The translations under genes and the position numbers were made by a program. Of a stretch of DNA of 64,000 nt, positions 1 to 9,747 are shown piece after piece. Source of the stretch: Lucifuga dentata (lineage: Eukaryota > Chordata > Actinopteri > Ophidiiformes > Bythitidae); contig VXCM01000903.1 of assembly GCA_014773175.1 (NCBI GenBank), forward strand, positions 248,001 through 312,000, in the 5' to 3' direction. The notes beneath the pieces were generated by a model. The model was not told the DNA's origin. It worked only from the letters and a program-made list of their open reading frames with translations, and ran no database searches. How positions within the stretch are numbered: position 1 is the first letter of the stretch; every line of letters begins with the position of its first letter.

Positions 1-780
1 ACCCACAGATGTAGGCCAAAACAGCCAACAACAAAAAAAGTGGGGCCCATAAGTCCATACATGAGTTTGGAGATCATTAGCAGCATCTGTCAGATATGGA
101 GAAAAGCCAACAGCAAATATAGCTGCTTAAGGGCCCCACAAAGGCGTCAAGTGTTTGTTGACTGCTCAGCCTGAAGAGCAAATAGTAAACTTTGAATCTT
201 TCAACATTAAGTACACAACTCCCACAGACCTGTCAGTGACAGCCATCTGCACTGTCTGGATTATGCTTATTTCTTTGAAATGATTAAAAAGTGAGCGTTT
301 CAAGCTGCTAGTATAATTTGTGACTTGAAATCGATTTAATAACAGAGCACTTCTTTTTTTTTTGTATAACAAACCTAAACCTGAAAAAAAAAAATGCGGA
401 AAAATTTGCTGTAGGCGTAATTTCTTGCAAACTCCTCGAGAATAGTTGCGCCTTTATCCAAATCGCAACTCCAAAAGCCATTTAAAGAGGAGATCTTACT
501 GGAAAGTTACAATAATTTGTTGTGAAGGATTGGCGCCGAGCTTTCTGATCGCATCTCTTCACAATGGATCAAGTTGCAGGACAGAATTTTTTGGATTCCT
601 ATGTCAGATAAGTTCAAAGTGCAAATGAGATGTAAAGCTGCCTGAGCCTCATCTGCGGTTCACACGCAACGAGAGAAAACGACTTCAGCCAGTTATAAGG
701 CTTCATAAGAGCTGAAAAGACGCACAGATACAGAGAGACAAAAGTAACATGCAGCGGCTGTCAGCATCACGAAGAAGTTC
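1..780. other. Non-coding flank left of the CpG block
   Basis: No supported gene. The sequence is AT-leaning and unique-looking. If the minus-strand donor at 787 is real, this is the start of an intron running left out of the window. A TATAA-like word lies near 693 on the plus strand, about 30 bp before ordinary sequence, but nothing else supports a plus-strand start there. Confidence 0.5.
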
Positions 781-786
781 CCTTAC

Positions 787-1200
787 CTTCTCTGCTTTCT
801 CTTTCCACTTGTAAACCGAAGCTCTTCGCTCTGCTTTTGTCCGGTGAAAACTTTGCCTGGAGTCTGATTCCCGTAAACTAGGACCGAACTGACACCAACA
901 TCACACGCAAAACGCGCAAACAAGCCGATCCGAACCTGACGCGAAACTCCATCAACTGAGTGAAGGAAAAGTTTTCGGACAAAGTTTACGCAAAGTTTGT
1001 CAGACGTTAGCAGCTTTCTCTCAGACACGGACTCGGTGCAGCGCAGAAGTCGCGTCTAACTTTTTTCTCACAGTCCATCTTTGTCCAAAGACCTGCGCGC
1101 TTTTCTTGCGCGTCAAATTCTGGTTTTGCGGCGTGTGCGCAAAGTTGGGAAGTAGAAGCTGCACTCGACAGTTGTTCCAGAGACATGCGGTGGTGGAGAG
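787..1200 (-). other. Candidate non-coding first exon (minus strand)
   Basis: Reading the minus strand, the CpG-rich sequence ends at 787 in AAG followed by GTAAGG, which fits the vertebrate 5' splice consensus closely. An open frame of 81 codons overlaps it (1028 to 783) but crosses the donor and has no recognisable domain, so I treat the block as 5' untranslated sequence. The upstream edge is only a guess from where the CpG density falls. The next exon would lie left of position 1. The host gene cannot be named from this window. Confidence 0.35.
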
Positions 1201-1229
1201 ATCTTCAGGCTGCTGATCTGTTTTCAATC

Positions 1230-1304
1230 CGACCCCCCANTCTCTTTCTCTCTCCCCCCCTCCCCCTCCAACATCTCCTCCTCTCTCACTCCCTTCGCTC
1301 CCTG
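1230..1304 (+). other. Candidate exon end with splice donor (plus strand)
   Basis: The plus strand reads CTG then GTGAGT at 1302-1310, a near-consensus donor, directly after a long C/T-rich tract. It could end a 5' untranslated exon transcribed away from the minus-strand candidate. No coding frame is supported, and the N at 1240 means the exon body is not reliable. Confidence 0.22.
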
Positions 1305-1574
1305 GTGAGTTGGGCCATTTGCTGCACCAGATGGGCCGGGCTAACTCAATCCAGCAGTTGTGGACGGAGAAAAGTTAGATAAAGTTTCATTTATTGTTCG
1401 ATTTTTCACGGGCTTTGCTGTTAAGAATGTGTAAGAGCCAGTTTGTGCTGAGAGGAAGCTGGAGTTAACACGCTGCAAGTCCACAGTAGTTTAGTAGTGG
1501 TGGGAGAATTTTTGTTTATGCATTTGTGACAATATTATATTAAGTTGTTAGCGGTAGGAAATAATACTTGGAGT

Positions 1575-1577
<3 letters not shown>

Positions 1578-1612
<35 letters not shown>

Positions 1613-1635
1613 ACCACCACCACCACCACCACCAC
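1578..1635. repeat. (CA)n followed by (CCA)n microsatellite
   Basis: An uninterrupted (AC)n tract of about 34 bp passes directly into about eight CCA triplets. It is a compound simple repeat, and the open frame running through it is an artefact. Confidence 0.95.
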
Positions 1636-1639
1636 AAAA

Positions 1640-3000
1640 GGGTAAAGCAAGTTTGCAGTTTTACTTTTCATTATTTGGGCTTTTATTTACCACCTGCCTG
1701 CAAATTTTGGCTTGTGAGAATCTGTCCATTTCTGCCAAGCCTGCCAGTTTTGTGCTTATTCCTAGAAAATTATTTGTTCAACAAAAAAAAAATAAATAAA
1801 TAAAAATAAAAAATCTGCGAGAAAAGAAATTCTAAAAAAATCTCTATGAATTTACAGAAAAAATAATATAAAAGAATTAAATTTAATATTCTAGAAAGTT
1901 CTTGATTTATTTAATTCTAGAAATTTTTAGAAAATTAAGTTTGAAAATTCCAGGAAAGTGGGTTTATTACTTTTGAGAAAAATAAATAATAAATATCTTG
2001 TCATGTGATCTCTTTCTGGTTGAGTGAGCAGAGGATAAAGAGAGACAATCAAGGCACTGAAAACAGCAGAAACCTGTTTGTTGTTTACAGGCTTGGCAGA
2101 AATTGCAAGAATGTCACAAGCCAAATACTGTAAAAAAAAAAATAAAAATAATTAAATTTAAAAAAATCTAATGTTTTTTTTTGTTCTTTTTACAGTGCAT
2201 TACAGTGCACAGAATAAAACAGCAAAAAAATGGCTATAGGCTCCAGAGGGTTAAGTTTCATTTGTAAATCTTGCACTGTGATCCTTTGAGTGGGTGGACA
2301 GAACTTAAACAAACCAAAGTCAGTGAATGCATCCAGACATGTATTTAAGGTCATCGTTTGTTGATTAAAAAGTCGACAAAACAATCTGCATAATTTATAT
2401 TTCCAAAGCTTTTCATTTAAGCTGGAACCTTTTATTCTGCTGTGCAGGAGATGTGATCTTTTGTGGACAAACAGCATTTATTATGTGATTCATGTAGTTT
2501 TACCCAGAGGGGCCTGACTCGCTGAATCAATCTGAATTTCACAAAGATTCGCACAACTGTGTTTTTCTGCATGATTTTGTTTCAAGAAAAAAGGTTGGGA
2601 AATATTGACATTTCTGCCAAAACCTCTAATTTCTCCATGTGTACAATTATTCATTCTAATTAATAAATAAATAAATAAATTCAAAAATTACATTCGAAAA
2701 AACAGAATAAGAATATACTAAGAAATTATTATTGCTAGAAAACTTAGGGGAAATTGATGAAAAGTCTCAGATAATCCAGAGCAAACAAACAAAAACCAAA
2801 AATCTAAATATTCTAAGGAAACTCTCAAAAAAAAAGAGAAAAAAAAATTCTAGAAAGGCATTTCCTGTAAAAATTTGAAAAACAAATAATCATATAAAGC
2901 TTCAATAAAACTAGAGAAAATATTTTTGTTTAGTTTATTATTCTAATAAACTGAAAAAATAGGAAAAGAGAAAAAAGGAAAAGAAAAAAGCTTGTGAAAT
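1640..3000. repeat. AT-rich low-complexity stretch with short inverted repeat
   Basis: The stretch is dominated by A/T with scattered TTCTAGAAA-like words and AAATAAAT runs (for example 1788-1812 and 2660-2680). About 40 bp at 1706-1744 recurs inverted at 2088-2126, sharing TTTGGCTTGTGA and ATTTCTGCCAAGCCTG. A decayed interspersed repeat is likely. No gene is seen. Confidence 0.55.
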
Positions 3001-4203
3001 TATGATAGTGTGATGACTTCTGTTTGTGTACTATTGACTCTGTACATGCAGGTACACAACATGTAGAATTATGGAAGAGTAAAGCAGAGTGTAGATATAA
3101 TAAAAATTGGAGTAGCTGTTCATACGTATGATGGCTTGAGGAAAGAAGCTGTTCTGATTTGTGCTTGTTTCGGTTGCACGGAGTTCCGACTCTCCTGATT
3201 CTGACTTATAATGCGCAGGTTGAATAGACAAAACTCACATTGTTATGATGGTGATATCTGTGTGTCCTCAGCAAAGATGATTCATTCATGTCTTTTTTTT
3301 TTTATCCAGGGTCACATGGTGTTGGACTTACCTGGCATGCACAAGGAATAAAGGAAGCACGTCACTCAGGTAACTCAAAAAACAGACACTCCAGAGTCTC
3401 TACTGATCCTGATTGGCAGGTAAGCACATGCAAACATGGGAAGAACATGTGGTCCAGAGTTTTTACTTTTCTTTGCTTTTCTGCTTGAGACAAAAAAATG
3501 AGATGGATAGTGGAAAGAATAGAAACTCTGAGTGACTCAGAGAGATTGTCAGGCCTGGCTGGTTTTGGGGCTTGAGGTGCTGCCACCTATTGTCTCTCTC
3601 TGTGGTTGCATCATGCCTGAGTGCCCACTCTGAAAACACGCCTGTGCACATGAGCGGCCTCCACTGCTCCCTCTGCCTCTGCGCTTGTGCACATTTCCTC
3701 AAAAGAAGGTGAATGCCAGTGCCAGACCCACTGTTCCTCTCTCTTGTGCTACTCGGATCTCACAAGCAAGAATTTTAATGAGCTTGTTGGTCTTCTCTGA
3801 TTGGAACAGAAGAATATAATAAAAGCGGTAGAGTAGCAAAGGGGAGGAAAGATGAGGAGGAGACAGGAGAAGATGCCAAACGTTTGTGGTTTTTATAATG
3901 AGACCATGAGATTATGACCTGATCGTGATTCTTCATCCTGTCAGGATTCACAGACAACCAGTCATCATTCATCTGTTTATTGGTACATACTCTTCAATTC
4001 AACTTAATTCCCTTGCTACTGCATAAAACCCCCTAAATTTAAATATGGTCTGTTGTTGTTATGAATAGATTCTGTAGATCTATAAAAAATTATAGTGAGC
4101 CAACTTGTGTCTTTGCAGTGTTTGGATGAAACATTCGTCACATTGTCACGTCACTCACATTGATATGATTTTCTTCCTACATACACATGATATTGTACTG
4201 CGA
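3001..4203. other. Unique-looking non-coding DNA
   Basis: No gene, RNA or transposon is recognised. It contains one CTCF-like word (next entry). Open frames here are short and overlap on both strands, as expected by chance. Confidence 0.5.
3576..3593 (-). promoter_or_regulatory. CTCF-like motif
   Basis: The minus strand reads ACAATAGGTGGCAGC, which agrees with the CTCF core (CCASYAGRKGGCRS) at about 12 of 14 positions. A single motif match is weak evidence of binding. Confidence 0.25.
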
Positions 4204-4328
4204 TTAAAGGACCATACCAGTAGTTTTGCATGTTGGAACATATTGGCTTTATATTTCAGAAAATGATTAATGTGTATGCAAGTAGTATTTATTAGGCTCA
4301 AACATGCAAAACAAGTATGGTCCTTTAA
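4204..4328. mobile_element. Family A MITE, minimal copy (A1)
   Basis: This 125-bp element begins TTAAAGGACCATACC and ends GGTCCTTTAA. Its ends are inverted repeats of about 30 bp sharing GTTTTGCATGTT and AACATGCAAAAC. Only about 60 bp of interior remains. It has the same ends as the ~570-bp copies elsewhere in the window (A2, A4-A7). TTAA lies at both borders, which fits a target duplication of TTAA or TA. Confidence 0.8.
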
Positions 4329-4423
4329 GGCAAGAATGTGAAGTATGATACGATACAATATACTTTATTGTCCCTGTGGGAAAATTTGTCTTGGACTCAA
4401 ATTCTGCACACGTATACATCGTC

Positions 4424-4556
4424 TCTTGTAGTAAATCACAACCCCAAGTTGCATGTTACACATATTGCACAAATTACACATATTACACANTCTTGTAGTA
4501 AATCACAACCCCAAGTTGCATGTTACACATATTGCACAAATTACACATATTACACA
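4424..4556. repeat. Exact 66-bp duplication around a single N
   Basis: Positions 4424-4489 and 4491-4556 are identical and are separated only by the N at 4490. The pattern recurs at four other Ns in the window, so I read it as overlapping contig ends left unmerged rather than a true tandem duplication. Confidence 0.85.
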
Positions 4557-4614
4557 AAATTACACTTATTACACATTACACATATTACAAATTACACATA
4601 TTGCACATATACAC
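4446..4614. repeat. Minisatellite of TTACACATATT-like units
   Basis: Imperfect units of about 8-11 bp (TTACACATATT, TTGCACAAA, TTACACATA) run in tandem. Part of the apparent length comes from the assembly duplication at 4424-4556. Confidence 0.75.
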
Positions 4615-4930
4615 AACCAGTGATAAAAGAAAAAGTGATAAGAGCATCATGATGCCATTGCACAACCCCGCAGCCTCAGTCAACATTGTTTAAAACTGTA
4701 AGTGAGGTAGACACAAATGAATTTTTAAAATGGTTGAGTTTGCATAGGGGTACTCTATCATCTGCCAGAGGGTAAGAGCTCTTACTCGGTATGGAGAATA
4801 TGAGATGGGTCAGACAATATTTTCTGTGCATGTCTAAGAACAGACTGATCATATATATATATTGACTGGAGGGATTAATGTTCATTCCACCCCATGACCT
4901 TCATGGCAGTCTGTACCAGACGAGCAAGCT

Positions 4931-4966
4931 TGTCATCCCATACCTGCTGTCAGGTATGGGATGACA
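4931..4966. repeat. Perfect 16-bp hairpin
   Basis: The arms 4931-4946 and 4951-4966 are exact reverse complements separated by the four bases CTGT. The arm centres on CATCCCATACCTG. No run of T follows and no known element was recognised around it. Confidence 0.85.
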
Positions 4967-4969
4967 GCA

Positions 4970-6060
4970 TGGTAAGAAAGAAGTAAGAAAGTAAGAAGTG
5001 TACATGGATGGAATTAGTAGGATTTTAAAATTTTTGTTTGTGCTCCGTTTATTCATTTAATGATCTGTGTGTCTTTTATAAGGTTTGCTAATTTAAAAAG
5101 GTGAGCATTTTAGTTTGTCTGATCTAAACTCAAATACTAGTTTTAAGTAGGAATTAATTTGTTAGACAAATATTGAACGTTGGAATGAATGACCTGATCT
5201 GATTATTGGTCTGATATTCAATATTATTATTAATGACTTGATCAGACATAGAATTCCTCTGAATAACTTTTCCTATATTTACTTCACTCACATCCATAAA
5301 TGAGGTAAGCGAGGTAAGTGAGGTGGGGAGGTGGTGAGGTAGCCCTCTGCTGGATTATAGTAGTCACATTGTTCTCTTATCTTTCTATCTCTGGGCTCCT
5401 CACACACCAGCCAGACTCTCTCTGCCCTGACAACACCACAGTGTTTTCTCAGGCCGCTAAACAAGTCAAAACTTTCCCCGCGTCTTTCAGATAAGAAACT
5501 TCAGCCACATATAAATGACTGTTTAGCAAAGAGCCCCATCGTATGTCTTTGTTTTTCATCATCACCAACCTCTGTTTATTCAAGATAATTTCATTGAAAT
5601 GAACATTTCTTTTGCAAGAGAGACCACACCAAGATAAGCAGTATTAGACGTTTTGAAATAGAAACAAATGCAAACATCCGACAAGCGCAGAGCAGCAAGT
5701 AACAGACAAAACGATCAGTGTAAACATGACATGCATAAAAGCAGAATAATCAAAGCATAAATTCAGGCTGGAGTTCTTTGGAATGACATAATCTGTGTTT
5801 TGTCCTCAAATGGCAGAAGTAAAGGCTACAGTTGACGTACATTAATTTAATTTTGCATGTGCAAACAATAAAGCTTAATTTATTCACCGTGTTGACCTCC
5901 TTTGGGTCAAACTGGTGAGGCTTCTGTTTATTATACATTTATTGTTCTCTGACATTAAAAAAAGCATTTTGAAAAAATATAAAACTAGGGTTGAATTTTC
6001 TGTTTTTACTTTAATCATGCACAATATTTGAGAACAAGAAAAGACATGTATTTCTTAGAA
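4970..6060. other. Non-coding DNA, nothing recognised
   Basis: The stretch is AT-rich and unique-looking, with a short GAGGT-rich patch near 5299-5340. No gene or mobile element could be supported. Confidence 0.5.
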
Positions 6061-6063
6061 AAT

Positions 6064-6079
6064 GTCGCCCTCTCCTGGC
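6064..6079 (-). promoter_or_regulatory. CTCF-like motif
   Basis: The minus strand reads CCAGGAGAGGGCGAC, very close to the CTCF core (CCASYAGRKGGCR), in an otherwise AT-rich context. This is the best of four such matches in the window (others at 3576, 21076 and 32204). Binding is inferred from the motif alone. Confidence 0.35.
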
Positions 6080-6481
6080 GATGAAAAATAGTGCAGACAT
6101 CCTGGTTAAAGCTGTGTCTTGACATACTCTGAATTGATTAATTGATTAGAATCACTGAATTGGAGATCAGATTAAAAGTATTATGAGGTGTGTTTGGTGT
6201 ATTTACATTTGCAAAGTCTGTAACCATTGAAGTAAAACTCATTTGTAATTTGAGTTATGATAGATTGGTAAAGTTCCAAGTTTCTATATATTGGTAACAT
6301 TCCAAGTTTCTATATTTATTTTGCATTGACAAATTAAACTCTTGAGCAATATGCTGTATATAAATGAATATATATAATATTCAATAAAGTGCATGTTATT
6401 TGAAAGTATGATTTAGCATCTAAATGATTCAGCTGAGAACATATTTGTGTTTTTATGTTGTTTCTAATCCCAGTCACCAGT

Positions 6482-6482
<1 letters not shown>

Positions 6483-6510
<28 letters not shown>
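6483..6510. repeat. Poly-T tract (28 bp)
   Basis: This is an uninterrupted homopolymer. No retroposon body is recognisable next to it. Confidence 0.95.
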
Positions 6511-6513
<3 letters not shown>

Positions 6514-6549
6514 TATCCAGTATACTATGTATAAAACATAATGCATTAA

Positions 6550-7600
6550 GGCAGGGAAATGTTTATTTTTGCTCTATAAATATACCACAAAAGACTCATT
6601 ATTGACAAGTCAATATTAGATAAGAGGGTCAGTACAGTTCATATCGCCTCATAATGAAGATGATAAATGATGATAATAGTAGCAAGTTAGAATTTTTAAA
6701 GCTTGCATTTTTATAGTGACTTGTGGGAAAATCAGTCCTAGCTTTGCAGAACTTTAGAGAAGAAATATGTCCAGGACAGAGCAAATAACCTATTTATGAG
6801 TTACAAAATTTTAAAAACTTTGAGCTTTTAGTATTCCATTTTGTATCCTAAATGTACTGAAACAGAAAAGAGGGTTGGATTGCTGTAATATGTAAATCCT
6901 GAAACTGACAGGGAAGCTTTCTAACCCCTGAATGGAACATTTGGCCTTTGGATCGCTTGCCCACGGCACTGAGAGTTTTGTTGTGCCTTGGCTTGTAAGG
7001 CCCAGCTAGGTGCCTGGCCAGGCATTTGTTCTGTCTCTGATTTGAGAATCCTCAATTCCAACATTCACAAAGCGGCTGTTACAAAAGAGTGTCCGTCCGG
7101 AGGTACGAAAGCTACAAAACAGCCCTATAAACTGAATAGAACTGTCTTAGTGGCTATTTCCTTACCTTGGGTGGTAAATCACAGCGTTTGTCACAGGGAG
7201 GTTTATGTTGTTTGTGCACAAGCTGCCACCACTTCAAAGCTGTGGGAGGGGACCAGCGGGGGGGGAGGGAGGGTGTTGTCCCCTTTCAGTGACTCACGGT
7301 CAACCTCAAAGGACCCGTTCTGTAACATCCGGTCCAGGCATTTTGTTGGCTTAACTGGGAGAAGTGGTCAAGAAGTTGTCAGTGCAAAAGGTTATGTTAG
7401 GTTTAATTGCCTGCACATGGATGTGTTTGTCAAAAGCTCAAGGGCACAAAATGACAAACTTTTTAACACGTGTTATTGAGTTTCTGCAATGATAAAGCAG
7501 TTTGTTTTTTTGTTTTTTTTAATCCATAAGCATCCACACCATTTGAGACTTTGAGGAATCATGGTGGAATTGTGATTTCTAGGGTTGAACAGTTGAAGGA
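6550..7600. other. Non-coding DNA with a chance open frame
   Basis: A 163-codon open frame at 6988-7479 (plus) starts at TTG, has no recognisable domain and no splice context. It includes a glycine run from a G-rich patch at 7257-7273. I do not regard it as a gene. Confidence 0.5.
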
Positions 7601-7601
7601 A

Positions 7602-8165
7602 TTAAATGACCGTACCAGTGATTCTGCATGTTTGAGCCCAATAAATACAACTGACATACATGTTATATTACTGCCAACCATTTTCCAAAAAATACTATTG
7701 GAGCGATAACTATAGAATTGTTTTTCCTACCTTCCAGACTGCCATTGGTTTCAGTTAATGTAGAGGCTTGAAGCATGCTTGAGATAAGTAATTTATCACA
7801 GAGGACAGAATATCTATTTCATTTTTGGTTGAAGTTCCTTAATTTCCAATCCAACCCAGAGCTACACAGAAGAAAACATGTATCTCCGCCAGGGATTATA
7901 GTCCCAGGCGAAGACGGCTTTTAAAGAGAAATTAAAATGACCGTGCCTTCTATAATCATGCATAAGATTAGCAGGTGAGACATTGAATTTTAAGGTGAGT
8001 GTATCACCTGAACATTTGATTTTGAAAGATTAGGGGATTTAGCAAAATAACACAAAAACTAAAATACGTTTTTAAATTCTGGAAAATGACTGTCAGTTAT
8101 GAAAAGTGTATGCGGGTTGTATTTTTTGGGCTGAGACATGCAAAATCACCAGTACGGCCCTTTAA
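7602..8165 (+). mobile_element. Family A MITE, full-length copy (A2)
   Basis: This 564-bp element runs from TTAAATGACCGTACCAG to the inverted end GTACGGCCCTTTAA. Just inside the end it carries TTTGCATGTTTGAGCC-like sequence. Interior blocks shared with other copies include CCTACCTTCCAGACTGCCAT (near 7727-7746) and TTTGATTTTGAAAGATTA (near 8018-8035). It has no coding capacity. The orientation is arbitrary and is set so that the TTCCAGACTGCCATTGG block reads forward. Confidence 0.82.
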
Positions 8166-9360
8166 ATCAGATGCCAATGAGGCTACATCTTCACCTCTAA
8201 TTTTCTTTCCCACTGAAGGAAGTATTACAAGGTTGCTTTTTGGATACTGAGTGGGATATGACTTTGTCACGGACTTTCCCTTGTCTCCTCTTTGAAACCA
8301 AGAGGAAAGCAGCTCTGGTCACTTGAGGTCTAGACTATCAACCTCAGATGATTGCACATACAGTAGCCGCCGGGCGTTCTGCAGTCAAAGCCTCACCACA
8401 GCAGTCACAGCTGGCTGAGTGAGCTGGCAGCGGCAGGCCACAAGTCCTCTGCTTTCTCTGTGACTCACCGGCCAGTCTGGCTGTCCAAGTCATGTTAGCG
8501 TGCAGAGTCGTCTATAGAAGCCCATCAGACGTCAACTCACACCCCAACCACTAATCACACACTAACAGTCGCTCTCATGGGAAGCAAGAGTGTTCTGTGA
8601 TGTCTCGAAATGATCCAGTAAAAAAGTTCCCTGCTGTTACGGTAAGGATGTGTAACAAGATTTCACATTAGAAAGAGGTTTATAGCTGGAGCCTGTGTTT
8701 TTAATAGAAGCATTTACTGTCCTTTTACGGTTTGTTCTGAGTTAGATTCCCACTTTAAGAGCCCTGTGGAAGTGTAAGGTGCATTACCATTAGTGAACAC
8801 TAGGAGGAACCAGTGAACTGTTACTGCTGGTGGTCCTGTTTCACAACAACCACCTAAAAGCCTGAACTGAAGCTTGTTGCTTTGATAACCTGGTGAACTT
8901 TCAGGCCACTACATATTTGTTTGAGACTATTTGTCTTTCCTCTGTGCCAGGTTTAGTCCTTCCTATTGTATAATGACACGACCTTCCCATTGGTTCCCAG
9001 AGACCTTGAAAATCCATGAAAAACTTGGATTTTTATTTAAATTTTTTAAAACTTAAATATAGTTAAATATAGCACACAAATTCATCAATAAGCCTCTACA
9101 CTTCTAGGCCTCTCTCAGTCCTTGACATGACACTTTGTAAAGAAAATAATGAATTTCATCTCATAAATTCTTGACTTGTCAGGTCATCATAGCAATAAGC
9201 CAAAAATCTGTCAAATTTTGATTAATGTGAGACCTTGAAAACTACTGACAACTCCTTGATTTTTTTTTTTCCTGAGGAATGTTGGAAACCTATTCCAAGC
9301 ACAGACAGCCACCTTTTTCTGTTTCATGCAGCGCTGTAGATAATACAGACATACAGTATT
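8166..9360. other. Unique DNA, possible regulatory block 8220-8640
   Basis: 8220-8640 is less AT-rich than its surroundings, lacks simple repeats, and has several CAGCTG-like and TGACTCA-like words (for example CTGTGACTCACC at 8459-8470). This is compatible with a regulatory element but unproven. The rest is ordinary AT-rich DNA. Confidence 0.25.
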
Positions 9361-9452
9361 TTAAAGGAGCATACTGGTGATTTTGCATGTTTGAGCAATA
9401 AATATTACCCACATATTTTCTAAAATACAAAATCACCTGTATGTTCCTTTAA
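9361..9452. mobile_element. Family A MITE, minimal copy (A3)
   Basis: At 92 bp this is the shortest copy. It is almost nothing but the two inverted ends: TTAAAGGAGCATACTGGTG at the left and CACCTGTATGTTCCTTTAA at the right, with GATTTTGCATGTTTGAGC inside. Confidence 0.8.
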
Positions 9453-9609
9453 AAAGATGATTTTTTATTTTATTTTTTAAATTTAATTATTATTATAATT
9501 TTTTTTACAGACATGATTCTTGCAAGTTACAGTCATAAAACACCCTAGATTCTTTGTTTTGAGGTTTGCTCATTTTTAATTTGCAACTCAGTCTGTCAGT
9601 CAGAGATCT

Positions 9610-9747
9610 CTCAGGCATAATCGATGTCAATATCAGTGAGCAACTCATAAAACCTTTTGCCAAAAAAAAAACAAAAAAAAAACNCTCAGGCATAATCGAT
9701 GTCAATATCAGTGAGCAACTCATAAAACCTTTTGCCAAAAAAAAAAC
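9610..9747. repeat. Exact 63-bp duplication around a single N
   Basis: 9610-9672 and 9685-9747 are identical. An extra A/C run and the N at 9684 lie between. It is probably an unmerged contig overlap with slippage in the A-tract, and the apparent frames on both strands here are products of it. Confidence 0.8.

Larger units (their letters stand above)
781..1310. promoter_or_regulatory. CpG-rich block, putative promoter
   Basis: About 30 CpG dinucleotides lie between roughly 820 and 1190, with several GCGC and CGCG words, while the surrounding tens of kilobases are AT-rich and CpG-poor. A pyrimidine-rich tract (plus strand) follows at about 1232-1303 and contains a single N at 1240. CpG-dense islands with a flanking GA/CT-rich tract are typical of vertebrate promoters. 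Splice-donor-like sites point outward on both strands (see next two entries), so a promoter for one or both directions is the simplest reading. No TATA box is obvious for the minus strand. This is inferred from composition only. Confidence 0.5.

Noticed and set aside
1545..1799. Open frame with His/Thr and Pro runs
   Set aside because: Read straight through the (CA)n-(CCA)n microsatellite.
2240..2260. CCAGAGGGTTAA words at about 2243, 9995 and 37210 as a shared transposon end
   Set aside because: The word is common in fish repeats, but no inverted partner or common interior was found at these three places.
4400..4620. CRISPR-like array
   Set aside because: The repeated TTACACATATT units are a short AT-rich minisatellite without regular spacers, partly doubled by an assembly join. 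CRISPR arrays are not expected in an animal genome.
6988..7479. 163-codon open frame, plus strand
   Set aside because: Starts at TTG, has no domain and no splice context, and contains a glycine run from a G-rich patch. Frames of this size occur by chance in 64 kb when non-ATG starts are allowed.
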